Shown piece by piece: positions 11,161 through 23,332 of a stretch of DNA of 64,000 nucleotides. Source of the stretch: Citrus sinensis (taxonomy: Eukaryota > Streptophyta > Magnoliopsida > Sapindales > Rutaceae); NCBI RefSeq assembly GCF_022201045.2, contig NC_068556.1:23107501-23171500 (forward strand), given 5' to 3'. The position numbers were made by a program, and so were the translations under genes. The first letter of the stretch is position 1, and each line of letters starts with the position of its first letter. The notes beneath the pieces are model-generated. The model ran no database searches. It was given only the letters and a program-made list of their open reading frames with translations, and had not been told where the DNA came from.

Positions 11161-12379
11161 CTACTGTGAAGTGATAATTTTGACCATGGACTGAGCATCA
11201 ATGGGTTGTAAATTTGATTGGCAGAAGCTCTGCCATGCCTCTTGCTTATGTTCTTCATTTTCCGTAAATGCATTGTACATTGAATTCACCATACTTCTTG
11301 CCGCTTCTCTAGCCTCAGGCAGTCTATCATTTAACAATCCTGCAGCTACTTGAACCAACGAAACCAACCCTAGCTCTTTCATTCCTTCAAGGCCCTGAAA
11401 GTTATTGATATCATTTTGTTAGACACTAAAACGGGAAAGTATTAGCAACACAATAAAATAAGAGATACAGGCTGCATGTATTGACTAATGTTACCATCTT
11501 GGTGACACATATGGATATGGAAATGGCAGCTTTGGCCCTGATTCTAGGGTTGGTGTGTTTAACATATGTCTTAAGCTTTTGGAGCAGAGGCAGAGGAGTA
11601 ATGGACTCCACCATTGTGTTGAGTGCCCTATCTGCTTCTTCACACACAAATTTCTTGTCTTGAGAAGCTTTCATCAGTAGCTGGAGTACCAAGTTATCGA
11701 GTGCATCAGAAGTGGAGTCAAGCAATTTGTCACCAAAAGCACTGAAAATATCAGATGCCGCCATAATAGAGGTTTTGCACAAAGCACTTCTTGGGTTCTT
11801 CATAGCCTTCACCACCACCGCCATCACCTTTTCCCTAAATTACACAATCACTCATGGATGTTACTCCACAACATAACAAACAGAAACACACACACACGCA
11901 CACACATATAGAATGACACAAAGTTGATGCATTTACAAGTTAGGTTCCAAGAGAGAGGAGTGGTGCAGTGCAAATCGCCTGGCATTGTTAAGTGATTCAC
12001 AAACCTTCGTCCAATCCTTTGAATCTAGCCCTTCAATTAAGCACTAAAAATCCACCAGGCACCCAAATCAAAAACATTAATCGAAACTGCTACTGGGTTT
12101 GTTCTTAAAACGTTAGAAAAGATAGAACACACAAACCTATTTGATATATATAGAAATAAAACTTACTGGGATCATGGACTCAGGGTCAGGAATGGCTTTG
12201 AGGTTCTCAGAGGGGATATAATCAATGGAGGCATCTGCAGATGGCGGAAATGAAGCCTTGTTTTCATCATTAACACTGAGATCAGGCTGTTTTTGGACTT
12301 GAGCTGCAAATTTTACTTGCTTTTTGGGCCTCTCCGGTGTGGTTATGGGGAGAGCATTATCAATGGGTCTCAATGCCAT
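11161..12379 (-). CDS. TOG/ARM-repeat microtubule-associated-like protein
   Basis: Four exons on the minus strand: 12379-12167, 12043-11937, 11834-11495 and 11394-11161, giving 297 residues in frame. The first about 75 residues are polar and probably disordered (MALRPIDNALPITTPERPKKQ). The rest is helical repeat sequence: LIEGLDSKDWTKVCESLNNAR, VMAVVVKAMKNPRSALCKTSI, ADRALNTMVESITP, HTNPRIRAKAAISI, GLLNDRLPEAREAARSMV. This is the pattern of one TOG (CLASP-type) domain, as in a small plant family of short ARM-repeat proteins (At3g01450/At5g14790 type). TOG domains bind tubulin; microtubule binding here is inferred from the fold. The start MALRPID is the first ATG after a spacer. Confidence 0.82.
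11886..11906. repeat. (AC)n microsatellite
   Basis: An imperfect AC dinucleotide run inside an intron of the TOG-repeat gene. Confidence 0.8.
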
Positions 12380-14121
12380 AGTTACTCCTGAGTGAGGAAG
12401 ATGAATTTTTTTAATTTTTTTCCAAGAGATATTGGAATTTTGAAGAGATTGATTTAAACTTGAAAGAACTTTTGATGCAAATACAGAAAGTAGTAGAGTT
12501 CCCTATTTGTTAGCTCTTTCAAATTTTAAAGTTGCAAAGAGACGTTGGACCTTTCTAGTAACGGTCATATTTCTCCAATACTAACGATTTTGGAAGATTT
12601 ATAGCGGCCGAAGTTGAGATCATGAGGACGCGTGGCATGATGTACGGTCATATCCCCCAAGGTATCGTCTTTCAAATCATAATAAATTTCTTTGGGCCGT
12701 GACACCTTTGATCAATTTCTAGTGAGTAATTAATTTATTTATTCATATTTAACAGCCTGCTTTATACATTTCCAACTTTATGTACTTCCCCAGAAACAGG
12801 CAGATGATACTCTTGCATCAATTTTTTTTTCTTTTATCGATGTTTTTAAGCATGGTATTCGAGCATTTAATCAACAGAAGTTGCAAGCAAAAGAATCTAA
12901 TCAACAAACTGCATCTTTAGTATCACCACTCACAAGAAGGTAAATGAAGAGCCAATATTGTCTGCAAATGCTGTTCCAAAAGCTAACTACATTTCTAAAC
13001 GCAAGCCCTTCTATTTGAATTTGAAACATTAAAAAAAATAGAGTCATGGTACAAATGGTTAAAATATCACCTTTCAAAATATTAAGATAACCAACTATTT
13101 CATGTGGGATTTACCTCTCAAAATACGATATAAATAATGTATGACAAGTAGATTACACAGAACAAGATGGTTCGCAACTCCGCATCAATAATGCTTGTCC
13201 AAGATGTGCATTTTGACAGATAAGTACCTCGTGCCGGTCAAGGGGATACGAAAGAATTTGATTATGGCATCGATATTGTACCCCAAAAGGAGGCTAACTA
13301 TGAAGGAGAAGACTCTCAGACAAATAGACAATGTTCTCTGCAATCCATGAGTTAGCTAAGTAGTGTTGGAGCAGAATTTAACAGAGCTCTGAGATGCAGC
13401 AACAAACTTCTAAGGAAGTGACCTCATAAGAATCAAGTGAATACAATTGTCCTAGGAATTTGAGAAGATATGAATAATGATCACAAATTAGCAGTTGTTC
13501 CATTGATTTTTAAGCAAATATAAAATACTAAATTTCAATCATGTTCGGATTTGGAGAATGCAATAAGAAGATTGCGACATTTGCAGAGCCATGGATGCAA
13601 AATTAAAAATAAACTTCATGCCGTTAAATATCATATTAGGGGCACACCAAGTCTCTGCACGTGGTTGCCAATTTATATTACCCAATCTGTAAAGTTCACT
13701 GTCCAGAATCATTGAAACTTTCGAATTTTTTTAAATGAATTTGAATCCAATGCCGAGCTATGCTGAGCTTTTCATAATCTTCAACCATACATACATTCAT
13801 AGACAGTTAGAATTCGATTACATATTACTTCTTATCCAATAACTATCAATCACAATCTTAAAAAAATTTCAGTTCAGCACTGAATCCAAGTTCATTTTTC
13901 ATTTGCAAAACATCAATTCGTTCCAAATTGGATTACCTAAATTACAAATAAGGAAATCCCTCTTATCAGGGCAACTTAATTCACATTAAGAAAGTGATAA
14001 GATGAAGAATTGTTACCAGCATAACTCTGTTGTCCAATGATACCAAAATTACTTATGGTATCAGGCTTTTCCCCTTTCTACCAAAACAGTTAGTCCCCTG
14101 AAAACTAATTAAGAAATCATG
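12380..14121. other. Intergenic: TOG-gene promoter and PPR-gene 3' flank
   Basis: No gene is supported over 1.7 kb. The left part upstream of 12379 should be the TOG gene promoter; the right part should hold the 3' untranslated region of the PPR gene. Around 13045-13110 there is a tRNA-like box-A pattern (tggtacaaatgg) that may be an eroded SINE, too weak to call. Confidence 0.45.
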
Positions 14122-16898
14122 TTACCAAGATCTCGCTGCATGTTGAGACTTTGCAGTTTCTCTCAAGACTGCACCCACAATAGCTGCCTGCTCGAGACAT
14201 TCAGCTTTATGCAGTGCATCTAGAAGAATAACACAAGTTTTGGTATGAATGTTAAAACCTTTCCGCCGAGTTTCCTCAAAAAGTGTATATGCATCCATTG
14301 CTCTTTTTGCATTGCTTAACCCTTCCATCATAGCGTTATAACAAGCAGAATCAGGTACACCTCCATTTTCCTTAAACCTCTCAAACAGCCCATTAGCCTC
14401 CGTGATATTACCAGCCTTTGCAAGTCCTGAGATCATGGTAGTATAGGTGATGGTATTGGGCTTGAACCCTTGCTTTTGCATCTCTTGCCAAAATACAAAG
14501 GCCTTGTTAAATTTTCTAACCCTACAAAGACCATTTATGATAATGCTGTAAGTTACATGGTTGGGAGTGCATTTCAAGTCTTTCATGGACTGAAAACAGA
14601 CAAAGGCTTCACTAATTTCCTCCGCTTTCACCAAGGCATCAAGCAAGCAATTCCAAGTGTATGCATTAGGTGTCAAACCTTTCTGCATCAACTCTTCCAT
14701 TATAAGATATGCTTCATCAATTCTACCAACTTTCCCAAAACCATCAATAAGACTGGAATAAATAACAGTATTTAACTCTATTCCTTTTGATTTTGCTTCT
14801 TCGAAAAGCATGTATGCTTCATCAAGCCTGTCAATTTTAGCAAGCCCATCAATGACAGAACCGTATGTAACAACAGTAGGATAGTGACCTTTTGTCTTCA
14901 TTTCCTCAAGTAGCTGGTATGCTTTGTTGACCTTCCCAGACTTGCAGAATCCATCAACAACTGTGTTGTAAGCACGGGTGTCTAAAACACAGCCTTGCTT
15001 CTTCATTGCATAGAACAACTGATCGGTTTCATGGGCAAAACCTGCTTTCACAAGGCCATGAATAAGGATGGAATAACTCTGCACATCTGGAACAAACCCC
15101 TGAGCTTTTATTTCCTCAAACAAAGCTCTGCCTTTCTCCGTTTCTCCAGCTTTGAAAACACAATCCATGTAGGTGTTAAGGAGCATTAAATCAGGAGAAC
15201 AGCCCCTTTGCACCATTTCCTTGTATATTTTGTGACCATCCTCCTTCCTGCCATGCTTGAAGAAGTTCCTAATCAGGGAAGTATATAAAATGGCATTTGG
15301 AATCTGATCAGTGTCCAACATCTTTTCATAAAACTTGTATGCATCATCCACTCTGCCATTCTTGCCTAAGCCATCTATAAGCGAGCAAAAAGTAACAGCA
15401 TCTGGGGTGCAAGTTTTGTGATCCATTCCTTCAAATATAGAAAAAGCTTCATCCAGTTTTTGAGCTTTACACAGTCTGTCAACCATTATGTTTACAGTCA
15501 TTACATTAGGAAACAAGCCAGCTTCTTTCATGGCATCCCGATACTTCAGAGCACCCTCAAAGTTTCCAGCCTTGCAAAGCATGTCAATAAGAACGTTGTA
15601 GGTTGTATTATTGGGCCTTGCATCTTTCTTCATGGCCTCAAAGATCTTCATTGCTTCTGTTACTCTTCCTTTCTTCCCTAGGCAAGTAAGAAGGGAATTA
15701 TATGCTATTACACTTGGTATGCATCCCTTTTGTTTTAGCCTTTCAAATAAACTGAATGCCTCATCAAACTTTCCAACTGAGCCGTAACCCATAATCATGG
15801 TGTTATAAGCATATGCACATGGGACTTCTCTGTTACGATCCATTTGCTCAAACATCGCCACAGCTTCCTCCAGTCTCTTAGATTTGCAGAGAACCCCTAT
15901 CATACTAGTATAAGTTACATCATCAGGAGCTACAACTTGTGCTTTCATCTCATGAAAGAATTTCCAGGCCATATCAACCTTTCCCACCTTACCAAAGCAG
16001 TCAATACAGACGTTATAAAGAACAATGTCAGCACTAAAAGCATTGTTCTTCATCTCATCCAAAAGGAAGAGAGCATCATCAACTCGTCCTTCCCTGGCAA
16101 ACACACGAATGAGAGTTGTAAACAAATGGACACTTACTTCATAACCTAGCTCCTGCATTTGATGAAAGAGATTGAGCATGAGATTTGATTCCCGAACCGT
16201 AGCAAGAGCACCTATCAAAGTTGTATAAGCTGTAAAAGCAGGGCGGAATTTGAACTTCCTCATGGTTTGGATAATATCAAAAGCTTCTCTCAGCATCTTT
16301 GACTTGACACAGCTTACAACTAACTCAATACATGTGTTATTTGTAGGACCAATTCCTGCAAGACTCATTTCGCCCAAAATCTCTTCTAGAGGCTCAAAAT
16401 TTTTGCTCACAGCCATCACCATAAGAAGTGAATTGTAAGCTTCTAGAGAATGAGCTTGATCAGTTTTCCTCTCAACCCACCGAAAATAATTTATTGCTAG
16501 ATTGACATCCTTCAGCCTCCTCAAGACTCCAATAACTAGTCCTGGTTGAGGCATCCCATCAAGTGAGGATAAAGCATTCTCAACAGCAGGTCCCCAAGGA
16601 CCGGCATGCAAAATATTGTACACGTCATCAACAACTGTTCTTGCCCGATCATTCATTCTCGAATTTCCTTGATAACTCCCATCCCCAAACAAAACAACTT
16701 TCCCATCAGACCCAAAGGAGGACCCATCCGACCATGACGATAACCTTTTAGAAATATAAAAAATTTGATAACGTAGTCTTCTTCCTGAATTCGTAGCAAA
16801 ATCCAGCAACTACAAGTTATGATCCAAAACCATTTGAAGATATAAAAAGAGAGAACCATTTCACTCATTTTACCTGGGTTTCTTAAGAGCATCTTCAT
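14122..16898 (-). CDS. P-class pentatricopeptide repeat protein (At3g06920 type)
   Basis: Two exons: 16898-16874 and 16784-14122, giving 895 residues. The first exon encodes MKMLLRNPG and splices over an 89-bp intron into GRRLRYQIFYISKRLSS. Without that splice the long frame would have to begin at a non-ATG codon, so the model is preferred. About 22 tandem 35-residue PPR motifs run from about residue 120 to the end (for example TYNVLIDMLCKAGNFEGALK, TYGSVIDGLAKIDRLDEAYM). There is no E, DYW or SMR tail, so it is a P-class protein; these bind organellar RNA one base per repeat and affect its stability, splicing or translation. Over its length it closely follows what I remember of Arabidopsis At3g06920, including the end HAARSW. 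The basic N terminus fits organelle targeting; the RNA target is not known. It is divergent from the BTB gene. Confidence 0.92.
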
Positions 16899-16906
16899 AT
16901 AGACAT
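16895..16906 (-). other. Minimal uORF overlapping the PPR start codon
   Basis: ATG TCT ATA TGA on the minus strand encodes three residues, and its stop overlaps the PPR start codon in an ATGA arrangement. If this part is in the mRNA leader, it could lower or couple initiation. It is not evidence of a separate protein. Confidence 0.4.
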
Positions 16907-17628
16907 GACAAAATTCTGCTACGCCCTTTCTGTTCTATATCGATAAGTTGAACAAAATAAGCCAAAACAGAGCACGCGTGTATCCAACAATACCCTGCAT
17001 ACATAGACATAAACATTAACACAGTATATAGTTCGATATTCAAAACAAGAAAAGAGACAAAAATTATTGCTTCTTCACTGTATATCAAAAAAGTAAAAAA
17101 AAAAAAAACAAAATTTTCTTAATCGAGATAATTCATTTACCTTGAAAAGATTGCGCGCATAGAACCAGCAGGGTTTATGTGAGATTCTAGGAAAATTTCG
17201 TTTGATAAGCCATCCGGAGAACCTTTCATGACGAATAGAACCTCGCTGCAGTTCTTTTGAAATCTAGCCCAAATTTTTATGAAAAGTCTGAAATACCCTT
17301 AATCATACCAACTTTTGACCAATGAGTAAAGACTCTCTGGTTCGTGGAATCGACTAGCCCTGGACCCTGGCAGTTTGGTCGTTTAAAACAGCACCGTCAC
17401 AGCACAACGGATCGTCTTTTTATCTGTTATTCGGTTTCTAAAACGCAGCGTTTTACCTCGTCTCTCATACTAACAGGCAATAGCGCACACACCAGACACC
17501 AGTGTTAGGATTCATTTCCAATCCACACAGACTCAGCGAGCTTTTCCTCAAACAATGCCTTCTCCGATCTCGACGACTCTCTAATACAAATAACTAACTC
17601 AAACCAAACCTCGAAACGGTGACGTACA
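16899..17628. promoter_or_regulatory. Divergent promoter region of PPR and BTB genes
   Basis: The two start codons lie 730 bp apart on opposite strands. The region includes the PPR leader, probably with an intron, and the BTB leader. At 17439-17455 there is a 17-bp perfect palindrome around a single central base (TAAAACGC-A-GCGTTTTA), a candidate binding site for a dimeric factor serving one or both genes. Confidence 0.5.
17555..17584 (+). other. uORF in the BTB gene leader
   Basis: A nine-codon frame, MPSPISTTL then TAA, ends 44 bases upstream of the BTB start codon. It is likely in the mRNA leader given the position; a regulatory effect is only possible. Confidence 0.4.
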
Positions 17629-20600
17629 ATGGAACCGCACTACATCAGACCTCGATTGTATGGGCCACAACAACACCAGCCAGTCAAAATGACGATACCA
17701 CCCTCGCAGCACACTGACAACGACCGGAGCAGCGGCGAATTACGTGCGCTCGATTGTAATCTGACGTCTCTCTGCGATCACATCCAAATGGAAGGCTTCA
17801 ATTCCGGCTCCTTCTCTGATATCATCGTTCACGTCATGGGGTCCACCTACCACCTCCATCGCTTAATCCTCTCTCGCAGCTCTTACTTTAGGTATCCGCC
17901 ATAACTAACTAAATTCCACTGAAGAACGTGGACGAAATAGTAAATTTACATGAAACAATGATTCTTTTTTAGGAACATGTTACACGATCATTGGAAGGAA
18001 GCGAGTGCTCCAGTGGTGACGTTACACGTGGATGATAAGAATGTGAATGGGGAGGCAATTGCAATGGCTTTGGCGTATCTGTACGGCCATCGTCCTAAGC
18101 TTAATGATGCTAATGCTTTTCGAGTTTTGGCTGCTGCTTCATTTCTTGACCTTCAGGTTAAATGATATTCTTTTCACTGATTTTTATATCTTTTATGGTG
18201 TTAATGTCCATTTTGTGTTAATAGTGGTGTTTTTGATGCAGGATTTATGTGCAATATGCACTGATTTTATTATATCCGAGTTGTGGACTTCAAATTTATT
18301 AGCTTACCAGGTTAAACATGCTTTTTGTTACCTTAATTGCTTTAAAGCATTTTTGTTTTTCTCAAACTAAGTCATAATTGTAATTTCAGGTATTTGCGGA
18401 GAATCAAGATTATGGCATACATGGAGAACGCGTAAGGAATGCTTGTTGGGGCTACCTTTGTCAAAGCGGTGCTGTAGAATTGAAAGAGGTAAAATATTTT
18501 TGACTGCATTGTTGTATATGTTGTCCTTTTGCCGCATGGCTTTGTCCGTAACAATTTATTCAAATAATTTTGATTTGTCCACCTTAGGAATAATGTGGCT
18601 TCCTATACCAAAGGCTTTTAATGTGATTTCAATTGTGACTTTATGGTTCAATTCTAACTTGTAGAAGATTTTCGCTTGTAAAATTTGTAGTTTGATTTTG
18701 GACAATTGGGCCTTATATTGTTGATCATTCTGATCATGTAGGTGCTTCCAAAACTGTCTCCTCAAACTTTGCATGCATTGCTGACCTCAGATGAACTGTG
18801 GGTACCAAGTGAAGAACAACGGTAAGAGTTGTGATTTGAGGTTCAAAGCTTGAAATTTCATGAACTAGGATAATAATTTTTTTCATGTTTTTCATTAAAA
18901 GGTTTGAACTGGCTTTGTATGCATTCCTCGCAAAAGGTGCTTTTTGTAAGGCAGAATGTTTTGAGCAAGGAAGTTCCAGTTCTAAGGCGGGAGCAGGTAT
19001 CTCTCCTGATTCTTATAAAGCAAAGGGCAAAAATTTGACCAATAGCTGCTTGAATAAGAGGTTGAATTCTCAACAAGGATACTTAAATTTAACAGATGAC
19101 CTGGAGGGCCAGAATGCGGCTCGCACTCTTCTGGTTGAGCTTGCAGACTGTGTGGTTGACTTACAAACAGGGGTTTCTGATTCCAAGCAACAGATGCAAC
19201 AAGCTGTATACAATCGCCCAAAATTGGAGCCTGTATATACCTGCAACATGAATCAATCTTCATCTTTGTGTAGTTCATACTCGAATACAGATAGAAATAG
19301 AGCTTCATGTTCTTGTGGTGAAATGGCAATAGGAGTTGGAACCGGGGGACTGGGGACCAATACTCTGTCTATGGAGGGACCATCTGAAGAAAGCCCGTGC
19401 TACTGTATAAATAACAGCAGTTGGCTTGCAAGTGACCAATCAAAACATTGCTCTTCAATGGATTCTTCCTGTATGGTGAATGATTGGGGAAGATGTGGCA
19501 TGCCCGCTCTTTCATGGGGTGGCAGGGTTGTGGATAGAAGACAGGTAAATGGTAATGCTAAAGGGAATCCTGGGGTGAGTGGCGAGGAATATGATGCTTT
19601 TGTCAATATATTTGAAGGCGGCTCTCTTTTATACTGCAACATGTCTTTTGAGGCACTTTTAAATGTGAGAAAGCAGCTTGAAGAATTGGGATTTCCTTGC
19701 AAAGCTGTAAATGATGGTCTTTGGCTGCAGGTTTGAAACTGAATTGCTCTTTCCTTCTATCATTATTTGTTTATTGTTATGTAGAGAGGATACTTGTACA
19801 AAAGGGATGAGTATGCTGCATATTTGCATACAAACAGGGTGTTCATCACCAGTTTTTTTTCCCTTTAGCATTCAAAGTCACCAATCCCTTCGAAAAGCTC
19901 TTATTTTATTTTTTTAAGTTATTCATATATGAGGATGTTAATCTTTTCAATTTTTTGGTTATCATGTAGATGCTTTTAAGCCAGAGGGTGCAACAAATTG
20001 TTGCTGACACGTGCAAAAATTGCTGCCGTATTAGTATGGCTTGCACTTGCAGGCAACCTTTTGGATTTTCCCATGGAGTTACAGCCGGTGGATATTATAT
20101 GCAAGACCATGATCAGAGTAATTCACCCGGCAGCATTGGAAATATATATGTTGCTGATTCCTCTCAAGGTGAAGCAAATGGCCTCTTCAGGCCTGTAAGA
20201 GTTCATGTTAGGGGTCAAATTGATGGGCTTGCAGGTATTGGACGGGGAACTACATTTGTGCCGGCTGCTGCTTGGCCTCCTACGCGATTTGTCTTTTCCC
20301 GTGTGCCCTTTGGCATGGGCAATAGAAATTGTCAGCAATCTCCGGCTAATGACGATGCAGAAGCTAGAACTGACCACAGTGGAGACCTATCGGGAGATGG
20401 GTTGACAGCTATTGTTGGGTTAAGCCAAGGGGGGAATGATACGGCTAATGTTCATGGAGATGAGGCAGAGCTGCAAAGCAGATTGTCTTCTACTTCTATC
20501 TCAGGTCCAAGTACTAGTGGTATTTCCATGCAGATGCTCGAGTCACCGGAGCATGCTGTTGGAATTGAGTGGGAGAATGCAAATGGCTCTTCTATATCAT

Positions 20601-21553
20601 TGGATATGAAAACACCTCTGAGTCACTTCCCTCCCTTTCGTTTTGGGTAACATTTTCTTCCCTTGCATGGTCAACAGCATGTGTTACATGTGGTATTATG
20701 TTGTGAAAAGTCGGCTGGTTCTGCAGGATTGAATTTGAGGATGTGCACAGGCTCAGTGATGGCCAAGTTAAGCACTCTCCAGAATATTTTTATGCAGGTT
20801 CTCTGTGGAAGGTATCCAAATATCAACATGTCTTTCTGTTCATAGATTCAAAACTTTATTGGGGTTTATCTTTGACCTTTTCTAGTAGAGTTTGGATTTA
20901 TATGCTCTATTTGAATTTCAGGTAAGTGTTCAGGCTTTCAACGATGAAGATCCTCAAGGGCGCCGAACTCTTGGTAATGGTCATGGAAATATTTTCTTTA
21001 AAATAATTTGTCCTATCAGGACCAGCATCACTAGAGATAAATACTTAATTTCAGGATTGTTTCTTCACCGTCGGAAGGCAGAGATTACTGATTCTTATCG
21101 AAAGGTCAGCCTTAGTCTTGATAAAATGAAGCTGGATTACGTGTTTATTTGTTTCTGTGTGTCCGCACCTTTTTATTTTCATATTTTTGACCGAAAAGTT
21201 TCTAATTATTACCTCCTTTCCTGCTGATATTACTGACTCATCTTTTCAGGTTCATATGTATGTGGATTCTCGTGAAAAGGTTACTGCTCGTTATCAGGTA
21301 AATCAAAATTCTTATATATATACACAAACCCTAAGGGTACCTGTTGTGATTTTGCTTTTTTTATGCCTGTTATTAGTTGATATGCCCATCAAAGAGAGAA
21401 GTCATGGTGTTTGGGAGCTTCAAACAGAGGGGTACTCTTTTACCAAAGGCTCCAAAGGGATGGGGCTGGCGCACAGCTCTTTTGTTTGATGAGCTTGCTG
21501 ATATTCTCCAAAATGGGACCTTGAGAGTGGCTGCTGTCGTGCAGCTCGTGTGA
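17629..21553 (+). CDS. BTB/POZ-BACK domain protein, long germ-cell-less-like form
   Basis: Twelve exons: 17629-17891, 17973-18156, 18242-18310, 18390-18488, 18742-18821, 18902-19730, 19970-20646, 20727-20811, 20922-20973, 21055-21104, 21250-21297 and 21377-21553, giving 870 residues in frame. A BTB domain lies at about residues 60-175 (FSDIIVHVMGSTYHLHRLIL, SSYFRNMLHDHWKEAS). A BACK-like helical part follows (VRNACWGYLCQSGAVELKEVL, TSDELWVPSEEQRFELALYAFL). A Ser/Gly/Cys-rich middle comes next, and then a conserved C-terminal part with GIEFEDVHRLSDGQ and LFLHRRKAEITDSYRKVHMYVD. BTB proteins of this kind can act as substrate adaptors of CUL3 ubiquitin ligases. The order resembles animal germ cell-less proteins, which is an inference. 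No partner or substrate can be read from the sequence. Confidence 0.88.
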
Positions 21554-21954
21554 TTTTTATACAAGGTAATTTCCCTTCCTTGACCTGAACTGTGATAAAT
21601 TAATCAATCAATGTCACTCCGTGCTAATTCAGGTTTTTTTTTTTTTAAATAAGTGTTTCAGATGTAGGCTGCAGATACATTTTTTTTTTTAAATTCCCCC
21701 AATCAAGGCCAAGCAGCCCTTCTTTCACGCAAATATTTAGTGAGAACAGATATTGTGCCTGTACATTCAACTTCTCTCTTCAGTTTTGTTCATAGCCTTC
21801 ACTTCTGTGAATCATAGTCAACAAATAGAAATATTCATTGTAATACAATTTCCTAGTTTCATTTACTTTGTATTTGTATACCGTACATTACCAGTACTTT
21901 AATGTCTATTATGTGCATTAACATAAGCCATAAGGGCTCCTGAATACAAGGCAG

Positions 21955-22095
21955 GGACCTGTCTATGGTACAGAGTCTGTAACCAAATTTCCCGTCATCC
22001 CACCGTCCGATTGTCTATTGTTTAGTTTCTCACTCCACATCCAACGGCTGATGCTGCAGTCTGTAGCTTACAGATTCTGTAAGCTAGTCAAGTCC
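21955..22095. mobile_element. 141-bp MITE, Mutator-like, with 9-bp target duplication
   Basis: The ends form terminal inverted repeats of about 30 bp with about seven mismatches (GGACCTGTCTATGG against GGACTTGACTAGCT, both leading into TACAGA-TCTGTAA). The flanks carry an identical 9-bp sequence, acaaggcag, at 21946-21954 and 22096-22104. A 9-bp duplication with long inverted ends fits the MULE superfamily. There is no coding capacity, so it is a non-autonomous element. Confidence 0.75.
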
Positions 22096-22363
22096 ACAAG
22101 GCAGACTCAATTAAAAGTATCTGACAAAAAATCTTGAGAAAGTTTCTTGTGCCATATCATTAGTCGTAGCCGCCATGTGCCGTGATCTAATCATATTCTT
22201 CAGATTCTTTGCGTGGAGTTTTTCTTCGTCTACCAATTTAAGAACGCATTCAAGTGTGATTTTAAAGAAAATAAAATAATTTTACATAATGTTTTGGTCG
22301 GCAAGCATTTACTTTTCATATGATTATCATTTGCCCAAAAGTCAGAAAAGGTACAAGTTCATT

Positions 22364-22676
22364 AATGTCTTATTTGGTATTGTGATAATGTAATTTTTCA
22401 AGCTATAATTAAACTATAGTTGTTATGAGGAAGAAAATTATAATTATTAAATAAAAATTAATAATATATAGTGAATATGATTTTTAAATAATTATTTTTA
22501 TAAAAATAATAAAAGAGATTATAGGGTTTGTTAATCATACAAGTATAGTATTAAATCAGTTTATAATACAAGTATAGTATTAAATTAACTTTACTTTTAA
22601 ATTATAGTAGGAAATGCTTACAAAATATTTTAATATTATAGTTTTTCTTAATATCAAACAAGTCCTAAGTTTTAAT
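22364..22676. mobile_element. Eroded MITE related to the copy at 42880-43133
   Basis: The ends read CTTATTTGGTATT and, inverted, CTTGTTTGATATT. The inner AT-rich core (aataaaaattaataatat followed by agtgaatatga) closely matches the core of the element at 42880-43133. The flanking ttaatgt on both sides may be a target duplication but does not abut the ends cleanly. Confidence 0.45.
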
Positions 22677-22906
22677 GTGTTGTGAGTTTCAATGAGAGAG
22701 CATAGAAATATTTCTTAAGTTTTCTTCTATATTCTCATTATAGAGGTGGGCAAACTCAATTCAAATTTGATAGACCTGATCCAGTCCAATATGATTTTGA
22801 GGGGTTAAGTGAGTTAATTGGGTTAATTTTTTCGAATCTAATTAATAATTAAGTTTAGTTAGATTAATTATTATGAACCCATTTTATCCAATTTGACCCA
22901 CATATA

Positions 22907-22930
22907 TAATAATAATAATAATAATAATAT
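22907..22930. repeat. (AAT)n microsatellite
   Basis: About eight ATA/AAT units in a row inside the candidate hAT element. Confidence 0.8.
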
Positions 22931-22946
22931 GTTAATATTCGATTAC

Positions 22947-23332
22947 GGCTCTTTTTGGTACAACTTTTCAAGTAGAGATTATTTAAGTAGAGCTTTTACT
23001 AAAAAAAAATTTAATTGTTTGGTTGTCAATAAGAGCTTTTATTAAAAATTTATGAAATTACTTTAATAGATAAATTTTTAAAAGTTATGTTATGAAAAGA
23101 ATAAAATTAAATTAAAAATAAGTATAGGATATTTTAACATTAAAAAAAAAACTTTTTAACTTCTATTCCCAAAAGCTCAAAATTTGGGCTTTTACTAGTG
23201 GAGGTAAAATAGCTTATTTAAGTTTCAAAATCTCTATTAGAAAAACAACCAAACAATAACAAAAATTATGATAAAAGCTTATGAGCTTAAATAAGCACTT
23301 ACAGCCATTAAATAAGTTATACCAAGCAGGTA
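22947..23332. mobile_element. Nested MITE-like element
   Basis: The left end (CTTTTTGGTACAACTT) and the inverted right end (CCTGCTTGGTATAACTT) share TTGGTAYAACTT. Subterminal pieces such as agagcttttaataaaa and aagcttataagctc are also repeated in inverted form. It lies inside the larger candidate element at 22741-23918 and so inserted later. A three-base TAC flank on each side is possible but weak. Confidence 0.4.

Noticed and set aside
14470-16149. Several plus-strand frames of about 100 residues
   Set aside because: They are antisense shadows of the PPR repeats on the minus strand; the repeat periodicity keeps these frames open.
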